Both the position numbers and the translations under genes were made by a program. From positions 1,937,001 through 2,001,000 of the forward strand of contig NC_015259.1 of the NCBI RefSeq assembly GCF_000192745.1: 64,000 nucleotides of DNA. Reading direction: 5' to 3'. The stretch's first letter is position 1. The number at the start of each line of letters is the position of its first letter. The DNA is from Polymorphum gilvum SL003B-26A1. Lineage in GTDB: Bacteria; Pseudomonadota; Alphaproteobacteria; Rhizobiales; Stappiaceae. Of the stretch, positions 40,101 to 49,376 are shown piece after piece. The notes beneath the pieces were generated by a model that had not been told where the DNA came from, did not search any database, and saw nothing but the letters and a program-made list of their open reading frames with translations.

Positions 40101-42628
40101 TCAACGTCCTGTCGAACCGGCTGATCGCCACCCATACCGTCAAGGTCGAGGGCGCGGAGGCGCGCCTCGACCTGCCCGTCACCGACGACTGGGGAGCAGG
40201 GGCCTATGTCACCGCCACGCTGTACCGGCCGATGGACATCGAAGCCAGGCGCATGCCGGCGCGCGCCATCGGCGTCAACTGGCTGCAGGTCGAGCCCGGC
40301 GACCGGCGCATTGCCGTCGAGATTGGCGGCGTCGAGCGGATGCTTCCGCGCTCGACGCTGGAAGTGCCGGTCCGGCTCGCCAAGCTCGCCGCCGGCGAGG
40401 CCGCCTATCTGACGCTTGCCGCCGTCGACGTCGGCATCCTCAACCTGACCGGCTACAAGACGCCCGATCCGGACGGCTGGTACTTCGGCCAACGGCGACT
40501 CGGCATGGACCTGCGCGACCTCTACGGTCAGCTGATCGACCGCACCGCCGGCACCCGCGGCCAGGTCCGCTCCGGCGGCGACGGCGGCGGCATGCTGCTG
40601 CAGGCACCGCCGCCCGACGAGGAACCCGTCGCGCTGTTCTCCGGCATCGTCCAAGTCGACGCCGACGGCCGCGCCACCGTCAGCTTCGACGTGCCGGACT
40701 TCAACGGCACCCTGCGCCTGATGGCGGTCGCCTGGACCGCGTCCGGCGTCGGCCACGGCGAGAAGGACGTCGAGGTGCGCGATCCGGTCGTGCTGACCGC
40801 CAGCCTGCCGCGCTTCCTCGGCCCCGGCGACCGCTCACGCATGCTGATCGAGATCGACAATGTCGACGGCCCGGCCGGCGCCTACACGCTGACCACCGCG
40901 ATCGACGGCCCCGTTGCCGTGGAAGCCGGCATGGAGCGGCGCGTCGTCGAGCTGACCGCCGGCCAGCGCACCGAGGTGCTGATGCGGATCGCGGCCGCAG
41001 CCCACGCCGGCGATGCCGCAATCCGGCTCGATCTCGACGGCCCCGACGGCACCCACGCGGAAAAGAGCCTTGCGCTCGGCGTGCGCGACACCCAGCCGCT
41101 GGTCACCCGGCGCTCGCTCATGACGCTCGCCTCGGGCAACAGGCTGACCCTCGACGCGGACTCGCTCGCGGGGCTCAGGCCCGGCACCACCTCGGTCAGC
41201 ATCGCCGCCGGTGGTGCCGCGCGCATCGACGTGCCCGGCCTGCTCGCCGCGCTCGACCGCTATCCCTACGGCTGCACCGAGCAGACCACCAGCCGCGCGC
41301 TGCCGCTGCTCTACCTGAACGAGGTCGCCGAATCCGTCGGCCTCGGCACCGACGCGGGGCTGCGCGAGCGCATCGTCAAGGCGATCGCCGGGGTTCTGGC
41401 CAACCAGAGTTCCAGCGGCTCGTTCGGCGTCTGGAACAGCTACGGCGACAGCGACACCTGGCTCGACGCCTATGTCGCCGACTTCCTCGTGCGTGCCCGC
41501 GAAAAGGGCTACGAGGTGCAGCAGATCGCCTTCGAGTCCGCCCTCGACAACCTGGAGAACCGGCTCGCCTATGCCTCCGACTTCTCCGATGGCGGCGAGG
41601 GCATCGCCTATGCGCTCTACGTGCTGGCGCGGACCGGTCGGGCCTCGATCGGCGACCTGCGCTACTATCTCGACGTCAAGCTCGCCGACTTCGCCACGCC
41701 TCTCGCGAAGGCGCAGGTCGCCGCCGGCCTCGCCCTCTACGGCGAGCAGGAGCGGGCGAAGACCGGCTTCCGCGCCGCCGTCGACGCATTGCCGCTGGTG
41801 CGCGCCGGCCTCTATCGCGAGGACTACGGCTCGCCGACCCGCGACGGTGCCGGGGTGCTGAGCTATATCGCCGAGACGCGGACGTCCGGTGTCGGCGAGG
41901 CCCAGGCCACGGCCTTCGTCGCCGTCCAGCAGGAGCGCACCGTCCACCTGTCGACCCAGGACATGGCCTGGCTGCTGCTCGCCGCCCGCGAGGCCGACGA
42001 GCAGGCCCGCAACGCCCGCCTGACCGTCGACGGCAACGCCCCGGACGGGCGCATCGTCTGGCGCTTCGAGGGCAGCGAGATCCTCGCCCGCCCGGTGGTG
42101 TTCGCCAACGAGGGCGCCCAGGCGGTCGACATCCTGGTCAGCGTCGCCGGCCAGCCGGAGGTGCCGGAACCTGCCGGCGGCGACGGCTTCACCGTCACCC
42201 GCACGCTCTACGATCTCGACGGCACCGAGCTCGATCCCTCGGCAATCCCCTACAACACCCGTGTCGCGGTCGTGCTGACCGTCGAGCCGCTGTACGAATC
42301 GGAAGGCCGGCTGCTCGTCGTCGACCGCCTGCCGGGCGGGCTTGCGATCGACAACCCGCGTCTGGTGCGCTCGGGCGATCTCGGCGCCCTCGACTGGCTG
42401 CAGACCATCGACCAGCCCGACCACGTCGAGTTCCGCCAGGACCGCTTCGTGGTCTCGGTCGATCAGAAGCGCTTCGGCGACCCGGTGCTGACCTTCGCCT
42501 ATCTGGCGCGCGCGGTGACGCCGGGCTCCTATGTCCATCCGCCGGCGACGGTGGAGGACATGTACCAGCCCGACCGTCAGGCGCGCACCGACACCGGCCG
42601 GTTCGAGGTGCTCGGCCCGGTGCGCTGA
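37106..42628 (+). CDS. Bacterial alpha-2-macroglobulin with N-terminal PAN/apple domain
   Basis: A 1840-residue periplasmic protease trap. GGGAGG at 37094-37099 and a signal peptide (MVFARALGSSAVRLRGALAV, cleaved near ASA-AER) support ATG 37106; in-frame ATGs at 37061 and 37001 lack these. Residues about 52-100 form a PAN/apple domain (DYFGADYRTVKEVELATCEA, CRAFTYNTAARWCFLK). Macroglobulin repeats follow, and the thioester motif CTEQ is at residues 1390-1393 (YPYGCTEQTTSRALP), in an alpha-helical toroid domain. A bait region cannot be placed exactly. Bacterial A2Ms covalently trap attacking proteases and are usually paired with PbpC, which is the next gene. Because there is no lipobox, it differs from the lipoprotein E. 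coli YfhM. Confidence 0.93.
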   Translation: MVFARALGSSAVRLRGALAVLALFFALAGALAGATGAASAAERRVVTIPDADYFGADYRTVKEVELATCEAACLADPMCRAFTYNTAARWCFLKSDAGQLQSFRGAVAGRVVEVVDRPQVSVAERRAELAFVPKPYMEEAQRYALRLPSTVTVGAATAETLRQSAMQALSARAGEAAALEFARLLVLLPGDADAWVGLSLAQAMQNPDDWSRRMDLRRDATSSAINAYLRSAGDGERVRSLGALASALSARQDWKPAIRALRAALALDDSPSLRQRYDDMVAQHGFRIVDHQVDADAAEPRICVVFSDDLARGEDLAPFVRVSGEGGTAVETDGAQICITGVRHGARYGVTVREGVPSADSEKLERSADLTIYVRDRAPSVHFLGRAYVLPRGKDATIPIVSVNTTEVQAEIYRVGDRGLADVVRDDRFLGQLRPYQADTLGDELGEKVWTGVVETESRLNVDVTTAIPLDDIGLDLKPGVYAMTARSKLDTQDDWGPRATQWFIVSDLGLSAYSGSDGVTASVRSLASAEARAGVPLRLVAVNNEILGEAVSDANGMARFAPGLSRGRGGRTPSLLVAETADGDYSFLDLRKPAFDLSDRGVDGRPASGPLDVFAWTERGIYKGGETVHAQALLRNADAVAQEGLPLTVVFDRPDGVEYLRTVVSDAGLGGYAYDLPLPHDVQQGVWSWRVLVDPKGEPLAQKTFLVEDYQPERVDYALETDVDAFDPAAPARISLSARFLYGAPASGQVLEGEVTVSPVRALDAYPGYVFGLADEEGYPIRDTLPEGLRTDGDGALAFDLSLPELSETTGLYKARLVARLVESGGRYVERRLERPVVADGPRIGIKPAFSGGVDEGGPAGFDIVLVDGEGRRIEGDGLVWTLSRVERRYQWYRTDGSWSFEPVTTSQRVANGRLEVAADRPAHLSVPVEWGRYRLEIVREGDRPAATSTEFSAGWYVAEASSETPDFLDVGLDKAAYRPGETAVLRLKPQFDGFAVVNVLSNRLIATHTVKVEGAEARLDLPVTDDWGAGAYVTATLYRPMDIEARRMPARAIGVNWLQVEPGDRRIAVEIGGVERMLPRSTLEVPVRLAKLAAGEAAYLTLAAVDVGILNLTGYKTPDPDGWYFGQRRLGMDLRDLYGQLIDRTAGTRGQVRSGGDGGGMLLQAPPPDEEPVALFSGIVQVDADGRATVSFDVPDFNGTLRLMAVAWTASGVGHGEKDVEVRDPVVLTASLPRFLGPGDRSRMLIEIDNVDGPAGAYTLTTAIDGPVAVEAGMERRVVELTAGQRTEVLMRIAAAAHAGDAAIRLDLDGPDGTHAEKSLALGVRDTQPLVTRRSLMTLASGNRLTLDADSLAGLRPGTTSVSIAAGGAARIDVPGLLAALDRYPYGCTEQTTSRALPLLYLNEVAESVGLGTDAGLRERIVKAIAGVLANQSSSGSFGVWNSYGDSDTWLDAYVADFLVRAREKGYEVQQIAFESALDNLENRLAYASDFSDGGEGIAYALYVLARTGRASIGDLRYYLDVKLADFATPLAKAQVAAGLALYGEQERAKTGFRAAVDALPLVRAGLYREDYGSPTRDGAGVLSYIAETRTSGVGEAQATAFVAVQQERTVHLSTQDMAWLLLAAREADEQARNARLTVDGNAPDGRIVWRFEGSEILARPVVFANEGAQAVDILVSVAGQPEVPEPAGGDGFTVTRTLYDLDGTELDPSAIPYNTRVAVVLTVEPLYESEGRLLVVDRLPGGLAIDNPRLVRSGDLGALDWLQTIDQPDHVEFRQDRFVVSVDQKRFGDPVLTFAYLARAVTPGSYVHPPATVEDMYQPDRQARTDTGRFEVLGPVR

Positions 42629-42639
42629 GGCGGGGCGCC

Positions 42640-44802
42640 ATGGCCGCGCAGGATCGGAGGGATGTAGGCGACGATCCGGAGGGTTTCCGGCGACTCTCCG
42701 GAGTCGGTCGAGGGCGGCTGACGGGGCTTCGCATCGTCCTTGTGGCCGTCGCCGGTCTCGCCGTCGCGGCGGCGGGTTTCGTCGCCCTCGACGTCGCCCG
42801 CGCGCCCGACCTGCCGGGCCTCGCCGAGATCTCCGTCTCGCGGGTTGTCCTCGACCGCAACGACCGGCTGCTGCGCGCCTTCGTCACCGCCGACGAGCGC
42901 TGGCGCCTGCCGGTATCGCTTCGCACCGTCGACCCGTTGCTGATCGACATGCTCATCGCCTACGAAGACCGTCGCTTCCGTGACCACCTCGGCGTCGATC
43001 CGCTGGCGCTGATTCGTGCAGGCTTTCAAGCCCTTGCCAACGGCCGGACGGTGTCGGGCGGCTCGACGCTGACCATGCAGGTCGTCCGCCTGCTGCGCGA
43101 GACGCCGACCCGCACGCTTACCGGCAAGTACCGGCAGATGGTCGACGCGCTGGCGCTCGAGCGCCGGCTCGCCAAGGACGATATTCTTGCCCTGTATCTT
43201 CTGCGCGCGCCCTACGGCGGCAACCTCGAGGGCATCCGCGCTGCCAGCCTGGTCTGGCTCGGCAAGGAACCCTGGCGCCTGACGCCGGCCGAGGCGGCGT
43301 TGCTCGTCGCCCTGCCGCAAGCGCCCGAAAGCCGCCGGCCGGATCGCTTCATCCCCGCTGCCCGGCGCGCCCGCGACCGCGTGCTGGAGCGCGCGGCGGC
43401 CGCCGGCGTGATCGACCGCGACACCGCCGAAGCGGCGAAAAGGGAAGCGATTCCAACGCTGCGCCGGCCGATGCCGATGCTCGCCGCGCATCTCGCGCGC
43501 GAGGTCGTCGTCGCCGCGCCCGAGCGCATCGAGCACCGGCTTACCCTCGACCGCGACCTGCAGGCGGCGCTCGAGGACCTGCTTTCCCGCAAGGTCGCCG
43601 CCCTCGGCCCGCGCCTGTCCGGCGCGCTCGTCGTCGCCGACCACGCCAGTGGCGATATCCTCGCCCTGGCCGGGTCGCCCGGCCTTCTTGACGACGACCG
43701 GCTCGGCCACATCGACATGACCCGCGCGGTGCGCTCGCCCGGCTCGACGCTGAAGCCGCTGATCTACGGACTCGCGTTCGAACAAGGGGTTGCGCATCCC
43801 GAGAGCTACATCGAGGACCGGCCGATCCGCATCGCCGGCTACGATCCGACCAACTTCGACCGCGCCTTCCAGGGCACGGTGACGGCGCGCGAGGCACTGC
43901 AGCTGTCGCTCAATATCCCGGCTGTCCGGCTGCTCGATGCGGTCGGTCCGGCGCAGCTGACCAGCCGGCTGCGCCGCGCCGGCGCCCGGCCGGTCCTGCC
44001 GGCGGGCCTCACTCCGGGCCTTGCCGTCGGCCTCGGCGGCGTCGGCCTGACCTTGCGCGAGCTGACAGGGCTTTATGCATCGCTCGGCCACGGCGGCGCC
44101 GCCCGGCCGCTGCGCTACGACCGGGACGAATCGCTGCCGGTGCCGGGACTTGCCGCCCCGGTTCTGGACCGGGCCGCGGCCTGGCAGGTTTCGGATATTC
44201 TCCTCGGCGCGCCGCGCCCCGACACAGCGGCGGACGGCGGCATCGCCTTCAAGACCGGCACCGCCTACGGTTACCGCGACGCCTTCGCGCTCGGCTTCGA
44301 CGGCCGCCATGTCGTCGGGGTATGGACCGGCCGGCCCGACGGCAGCCCGGTGCCCGGCATGACCGGCCTGTCGGCGGCCGCCCCGATCCTGTTCGAGGCG
44401 TTCCACCGTCTCGGCGCGCAACGCGTCGCGCTGCCCGCGCCGCCGCCGGGCGTGCTGCTGGCGGCGACCGCGAACCTGCCGCCGCCGCTGCGCCACGCGC
44501 GGGTGCGGTCGGTCGAGGGCGCAACGCCCACCCGCGGCGACGTCCGGATCGCCCATCCGCCAGACGGCGCGGAAGTCGACCTCGGGCTCGTAGGCGGCGC
44601 CACCGCGCAGAAATCAGCCGCTCTGGTCGCCAAGGTCCGGGGCGGCTCGGGTCCTTATACCTGGTTTGCCAACGGCACACCGGTAGCCAGCGGACCGTTC
44701 CTGACCAGGTTCGTCTGGCAGCCGGACGGTCCTGGCCATGCGACGATCATGGTGGTCGACGGCAGGGGTCGTACCGACCGGATCGACGTGATTCTTCGAT
44801 AG
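42640..44802 (+). CDS. pbpC: Penicillin-binding protein 1C
   Basis: Bifunctional peptidoglycan synthase of 720 residues, inner-membrane anchored by one helix (about 30-50). The GT51 glycosyltransferase has EDRRFRDHLGVDPLALIRA near residue 109 and GGSTLTMQVVRLL. The transpeptidase has SxxK as Ser369-Thr-Leu-Lys372 (GSTLKP), SLN in LSLNIPAV and KTG at 538-540. Residues from about 630 form the BiPBP_C domain found only in PbpC. It starts 11 bp after the macroglobulin stop, the widespread A2M-PbpC pair, in which the trap is thought to guard the cell when the wall is damaged. Confidence 0.95.
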   Translation: MAAQDRRDVGDDPEGFRRLSGVGRGRLTGLRIVLVAVAGLAVAAAGFVALDVARAPDLPGLAEISVSRVVLDRNDRLLRAFVTADERWRLPVSLRTVDPLLIDMLIAYEDRRFRDHLGVDPLALIRAGFQALANGRTVSGGSTLTMQVVRLLRETPTRTLTGKYRQMVDALALERRLAKDDILALYLLRAPYGGNLEGIRAASLVWLGKEPWRLTPAEAALLVALPQAPESRRPDRFIPAARRARDRVLERAAAAGVIDRDTAEAAKREAIPTLRRPMPMLAAHLAREVVVAAPERIEHRLTLDRDLQAALEDLLSRKVAALGPRLSGALVVADHASGDILALAGSPGLLDDDRLGHIDMTRAVRSPGSTLKPLIYGLAFEQGVAHPESYIEDRPIRIAGYDPTNFDRAFQGTVTAREALQLSLNIPAVRLLDAVGPAQLTSRLRRAGARPVLPAGLTPGLAVGLGGVGLTLRELTGLYASLGHGGAARPLRYDRDESLPVPGLAAPVLDRAAAWQVSDILLGAPRPDTAADGGIAFKTGTAYGYRDAFALGFDGRHVVGVWTGRPDGSPVPGMTGLSAAAPILFEAFHRLGAQRVALPAPPPGVLLAATANLPPPLRHARVRSVEGATPTRGDVRIAHPPDGAEVDLGLVGGATAQKSAALVAKVRGGSGPYTWFANGTPVASGPFLTRFVWQPDGPGHATIMVVDGRGRTDRIDVILR

Positions 44803-45286
44803 GTTCGGACCTTGCTTCCTCGACGGCGGACCCGGGCAGCCGATGGCGCGACCCGCCCGCGATTCGGGGCTCGCCCTGCGGCAGCGCGCAACCGGGCGGA
44901 GGCCTGCAGAATCGCTCCCGGCGGATGCCCGTGCATATGAGTCCAGACGGCAAGCGGCGCCAAATGGCGGATTTTGCTGCCGCTTTCCGGCCCAAATCCT
45001 TTCCCGCTCCTTAAGGACGACCCCCATCTCGTGACATTCGTGCAACACCGGGTTTTGAAAGCGGCACCGACCGGTCGTGCAGCATCGGTTCGGTGTTGAA
45101 CCGGCGGGGCGGATGGGTATGGTCGTTTTGCGAGCGGTCCTCGGGCCGCGCTGAATTGCCGTCCAAGGACGTCCAACCTCCGGCCGGTGGCAATGTCAGA
45201 CCAATTCGCGGGGAAAGGTGATCCTCGATTGTGGCAAGAGCCGGCGACGAAGATCACCATCAATTGACTGATTTGGAGGTCAGGAA
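44803..45286 (+). other. 484-bp noncoding region before the porin gene
   Basis: No credible gene. It contains CAACACCG (45043-45050) / CGGTGTTG (45091-45098) enclosing a 10-bp palindrome CGACCGGTCG (45068-45077), and lies upstream of a highly expressed porin. It probably holds the porin promoter and a structured 5' leader or a small RNA. Promoter hexamers could not be assigned with confidence. Confidence 0.5.
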
Positions 45287-46477
45287 ATGAACCTTAAGAG
45301 CATCATGCTCGGCGCGGCTGCTGCCGCTGCTGCCGTCACCGGCGCCCAGGCTGCCGACCTGCCGGTGGCTCCGGAGCCCGTCGACTACGTCCGCGTCTGC
45401 GACGCTTTCGGCACCGGCTTCTACTACATCCCGGGCACCGAGACCTGCCTGCGCGTGTTCGGCCGCGTCCGCGTTGACTTCAACTTCAACGACTACGGCG
45501 ACGCTCCGAGCAACTGGAGCCAGCGCAACCTGAACGACACGAACACCCGTGCTCGTGGCTACTACCGCATGGACGCCCGCACCAACACCGAATACGGTCT
45601 GGTTCGCGCCTACCTGGACACCAGGGTCACCTCCGACTCGCCGCATGGCAACGCTTCGGTGAACCTGTGGAACGCCTACATCCAGTTCGGCAACTTCACC
45701 TTCGGTAAGGCCGACTCGTTCTACGACTACATCACCACTTCGACCCATTCGTATGGTGCTGTGTTCGACCTGAACTCCTCGGACAAGGGCTCGCAGTGGG
45801 TTGCTGCCTACACCGCGGCCTTCGGCAACGGCGTGTCGGCCTCGATCTCGGTCGAAGACGGTTCCGTCCGTTCGCTCGGCGTCCGTGGCACCGGTGTGAG
45901 CGGCCAGGCCGGTCACCGCATGCCCGACCTCGTCGCCAACCTGCGCGTCGATCAGGGCTGGGGCTCGGCCAAGATCATGGCTGCCCTGCACGAAGTCCGT
46001 CCGCTGGAAGCTGCTGCTGACGGCAAGCTTGGCTGGGCTGTCGGCGCTGGCGTGACCGTCAACCTGCCGATGCTCGCCGCTGGCGACAAGATCGCCTTCC
46101 AGGCTGCCTATGCCGATGGCGCTCTGTCCTACGCTGGTGGTGACCTCGGCGGCTTCCGTCCGGCGACCTGGGATGCTGCCTACAATGGCGTGAGCACCCG
46201 TACCGCCAAGGCCTGGTCGGTCATCGGTTCGTTCCAGCACAACTGGACCCCGCAGTGGCAGACCAACATCGCTGCGTCCTACATCGATGTCGACCAGTTC
46301 AACATCGGCACCGGTCTGCGTGACTGGACCCGTTGGGGCGTCGTCGGCAACCTCGTCTGGAAGCCGGTCTCCGGCCTGCAGTTCGGTGTTGAAACCGGTT
46401 ACGCTGCCTACTCGCCGTCCGGCCTGGCCGACTACGACGAGATGCGCACCGTGTTCCGCGTCCAGCGCGACTTCTAA
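45287..46477 (+). CDS. Outer-membrane porin (Porin_2 family)
   Basis: Beta-barrel porin of 396 residues. Signal peptide MNLKSIMLGAAAAAAAVTGA ends near AQA-ADL; the mature start (PEPVDYVRVCDAFGTGFYYI and ETCLRVFGRVRVDF) is typical of rhizobial porins, with two cysteines. Amphipathic strands continue to the C-terminal aromatic RVQRDF, the assembly signal. The codon choice differs from neighbours (frequent GCT, CGT, GGT), as expected of a very highly expressed gene. GGAGGTCAGGAA before ATG 45287 is a strong ribosome-binding site and a perfect terminator follows. It is monocistronic and general diffusion of small solutes is the likely role. Confidence 0.94.
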   Translation: MNLKSIMLGAAAAAAAVTGAQAADLPVAPEPVDYVRVCDAFGTGFYYIPGTETCLRVFGRVRVDFNFNDYGDAPSNWSQRNLNDTNTRARGYYRMDARTNTEYGLVRAYLDTRVTSDSPHGNASVNLWNAYIQFGNFTFGKADSFYDYITTSTHSYGAVFDLNSSDKGSQWVAAYTAAFGNGVSASISVEDGSVRSLGVRGTGVSGQAGHRMPDLVANLRVDQGWGSAKIMAALHEVRPLEAAADGKLGWAVGAGVTVNLPMLAAGDKIAFQAAYADGALSYAGGDLGGFRPATWDAAYNGVSTRTAKAWSVIGSFQHNWTPQWQTNIAASYIDVDQFNIGTGLRDWTRWGVVGNLVWKPVSGLQFGVETGYAAYSPSGLADYDEMRTVFRVQRDF

Positions 46478-46505
46478 TTCGATCGCGAAAGCGTCTCGAA
46501 TGGAG

Positions 46506-46535
46506 AGCCCCGCAGCATCGCTGCGGGGCTTTTTC
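46506..46535 (+). terminator. Rho-independent terminator of the porin gene
   Basis: AGCCCCGCAG (46506-46515) / CTGCGGGGCT (46521-46530), 5-base loop, followed by TTTTCT. Strong. Confidence 0.93.
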
Positions 46536-46672
46536 TGTTGTCGGTGCTGACGCAGCGCGCGCGCCTGATATCAGCCGGCCGCGAGGGGGCAGGGTCAAGC
46601 GTCCGACCAGGGTCGAGCTCGGCACCTCCGGCGAAACATCCGGAAATAGAGACAAGTCTTTGAAATAAAATT

Positions 46673-47599
46673 TTAACAGCTTGGGGAAGTATCGACTCTT
46701 GCCAGGAAGGCAGCGATGTGTTCCTGCGTTGCCGCGTCCCAGAGCAGGGGCGCGTGGCCCTCGCCGGGGACGACCAGCGTCTCGCAGTTCGGGTGGCGGA
46801 CGGCCATCTCCGCCAGCGTCTGCACGCCGAACATGTCAGAGGTCTCGCCCCGAAGAACGAGCAGGGGAATCGGGATCAAAGCCTCGAACAGCGGCCACAG
46901 GTCCGGCGTCGGAGCGCCTTCGTCGAGCCCCTCCAGCGTCTTGCCGAGGGCCGGATCGTAGTCGAACGCGACCGCCGGCCCGCTTTGCCGACACATCTGC
47001 CGGGCGAGTCGCTCCCAGTCGGCAGCGCTCAAGGCGGTGAACTGGGCGGCGAGCTTGCCGCGCAGGCGATCTGCCATGGCGGACCAATCCGGCGCGGTCA
47101 TGTCCTTGCCGATCGTGGTCGCGAGGCGCTGGATCGCCTCGAACTCGATGTGCGGGCCGATGTCGTTCAGAACGATGCCTGCGATCCGGCTGGGCGAATG
47201 CCGTGCAGCCATTGCCATCGCGTGCAGGCCGCCGCGCGACGTGCCGAGGATTGCGAACCGGTCCAGACCGAGGGTGGCAATGCCGGCATCGATATCTTGG
47301 CCTTCGACCGGCAGCGAATAGTTGCGCCAGTCGGGATCGCGCTCGCTGTCGCCGCGACCGCGATAGTCCATGGCCACAACCCGCCGCCCTTGGGCGCAGA
47401 GCCGTGCGGCAACGGCGTCGAAGTCGCGCGCATTGCGCGACAGGCCGGACAGGCAGAGCACGGGAAGCGCATCGGGGCAGGGTTGGAGTGGCCGCCAGTC
47501 GCGCGCTGCCAGCGTCAGGCCGTCCGCGCTGCGCCAGCGCACCGGCGTCCAGTGACAGGCAGCATCGAGGTTGTAGGGCTGATCTGATTCTGCGGGCAT
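46673..47599 (-). CDS. Alpha/beta hydrolase
   Basis: A 308-residue serine hydrolase. Visible elements are LPVLCLSGLSRNARDFD (oxyanion strand), VAMDYRGRGDSERDPDW, the nucleophile elbow GTSRGG (LGTSRGGLHAM, Ser in G-x-S-x-G) and C-terminal LVVPGEGHAPLLWD with the catalytic His. It belongs to the broad esterase/haloalkane-like group; substrate unknown. ATG 47599 has AGGAACGCAAGGA just before it and begins PAESDQPYNLDA; upstream in-frame codons to 47842 are Arg-rich and not credible. It is divergent from dapA across 293 bp, where both promoters must lie. Confidence 0.85.
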   Translation of the reverse strand: MPAESDQPYNLDAACHWTPVRWRSADGLTLAARDWRPLQPCPDALPVLCLSGLSRNARDFDAVAARLCAQGRRVVAMDYRGRGDSERDPDWRNYSLPVEGQDIDAGIATLGLDRFAILGTSRGGLHAMAMAARHSPSRIAGIVLNDIGPHIEFEAIQRLATTIGKDMTAPDWSAMADRLRGKLAAQFTALSAADWERLARQMCRQSGPAVAFDYDPALGKTLEGLDEGAPTPDLWPLFEALIPIPLLVLRGETSDMFGVQTLAEMAVRHPNCETLVVPGEGHAPLLWDAATQEHIAAFLARVDTSPSC

Positions 47600-47892
47600 T
47601 TCCTTGCGTTCCTCCCATGTCTTGCCGGACCGCGCCGCGTCCTTACCGATCTGTGTCTCACTCCAGGCCCGCTTCCGGCAACCCCACTGGACAGACCCGC
47701 GCACGCGACCGGCGACCAGGACGCTGATCTCGCCTTGGCGATCGGCTTGTCGACGTCCCTCGTCGGCGGATTGGCCGCGCGGCTCGGGCCGGTGCCTTCG
47801 CCATTGCCGTCGATCCCGTTGGCGATTATTGTGCCGGTCCAATCAAGGCGAACCGCGTCTCGATAGAATGACGTCCAAGAGGAAAACCTGAA

Positions 47893-48771
47893 ATGTTCAA
47901 GGGATCGATTCCAGCGCTGATCACTCCGTTCCGGAATGGCGCGGTCGATGAGAAACGGTTTCAGGACTTCGTCGAGTGGCAGATCAAGGAAGGCAGCAAC
48001 GCCCTGGTGCCGGTGGGAACCACCGGCGAGAGCCCGACGCTGACCCATGACGAGCACAAGCGCGTGGTGGAACTGTGCATCGAGGCAGCGGCCGGACGCG
48101 TGCCGGTCATGGCCGGTGCCGGGTCGAACAACACCGCCGAAGCCATCGATCTGGCGCGGTTCGCCGAGAAGGCCGGCGCCCAAGGCCTGCTGGTCGTCAC
48201 GCCCTATTACAACAAGCCGAACCAGGCCGGACTGAAGGCGCATTTCCGGGCCATCGACGATGCGGTCGGGATCCCGATCTTCATCTACAACATCCCGGGC
48301 CGCTCCGTGATCGACATGACGCCGGAAACCATGGCGGACCTGTTCAAGACCTGCAGGAACATCGCCGGTGTCAAGGATGCGACCGCCAACATGGCCCGCA
48401 CCAGCCTGCAGCGCCATGCCTGCGGGTCGGACTTCGTGCAGCTCTCGGGCGAGGACATCACCGCGCTCGGCTTCAACGCCCATGGTGGATCGGGCTGCAT
48501 CTCGGTGACGGCCAATGTCGCGCCGCGTCTGTGCTCGCAGTTCCAGGCGGCCTGTCTGTCCGGCGACTACGCCACCGCGCTGTCGATCCAGGACAAGCTG
48601 ACGCCGCTGCATCACGCGCTGTTCATCGAACCGAACCCGACCGGCGTGAAATACGCCCTGTCGCTGCTCGGCAAGATCGAGAACGAGCTGCGCCTGCCGC
48701 TGGTCCCGGTGTCCGCCGAGACCCAGGCCCAGATCCGCCAAGCAATGGTGCGCGCCGGGCTGATCAACTGA
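47893..48771 (+). CDS. dapA: 4-Hydroxy-tetrahydrodipicolinate synthase
   Basis: Condenses pyruvate with aspartate semialdehyde in the lysine/diaminopimelate pathway, cytoplasmic tetramer. The 292-residue protein has all DapA marks: [14 protein letters not shown] (residues about 43-56), [12 protein letters not shown] with the catalytic Tyr near 133, and the Schiff-base Lys in [13 protein letters not shown] near 161, followed by [11 protein letters not shown]. It is the housekeeping contrast to the DapA-like lyase at 18389. A hairpin separates it from smpB. Confidence 0.95.
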   Translation: MFKGSIPALITPFRNGAVDEKRFQDFVEWQIKEGSNALVPVGTTGESPTLTHDEHKRVVELCIEAAAGRVPVMAGAGSNNTAEAIDLARFAEKAGAQGLLVVTPYYNKPNQAGLKAHFRAIDDAVGIPIFIYNIPGRSVIDMTPETMADLFKTCRNIAGVKDATANMARTSLQRHACGSDFVQLSGEDITALGFNAHGGSGCISVTANVAPRLCSQFQAACLSGDYATALSIQDKLTPLHHALFIEPNPTGVKYALSLLGKIENELRLPLVPVSAETQAQIRQAMVRAGLIN

Positions 48772-48785
48772 ACACACAAGACGAG

Positions 48786-48808
48786 ACGCCGGCCGGCAAG
48801 GCCGGCGT
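48786..48808 (+). terminator. Hairpin between dapA and smpB
   Basis: ACGCCGGCC (48786-48794) / GGCCGGCGT (48800-48808), 5-base loop, no T tract. May attenuate read-through into smpB or protect the dapA message. Confidence 0.5.
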
Positions 48809-48830
48809 GCTCTCGTGAAAAGGACATGAC

Positions 48831-49310
<480 letters not shown>

Positions 49311-49376
49311 GCTGGGGATCGCCTGTGGAAAACCTGTGGAAATGACCTGAGAACAGGCATTCTGCGGTGCCGCGCC

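Noticed and set aside
37043-40756. Very long minus-strand open frame (over 1200 codons) opposite the macroglobulin gene
   Set aside because: The plus-strand reading has signal peptide, PAN domain and thioester; the antisense has low-complexity composition typical of high-GC third-position bias.
42577-44556. Minus-strand open frame opposite pbpC
   Set aside because: Antisense to clear GT51 and transpeptidase motifs; no recognisable domain.
46659-46676. TTTGAAATAAAATTTTAA resembling the MarR operator
   Set aside because: Lies in the 3' end of a convergent hydrolase gene, not before any gene, and matches only the AT-rich part of the motif.
47600-47842. N-terminal extension of the alpha/beta hydrolase into the dapA intergenic region
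   Set aside because: Arg/Gln-rich, not conserved-looking; ATG 47599 has a good ribosome-binding site.
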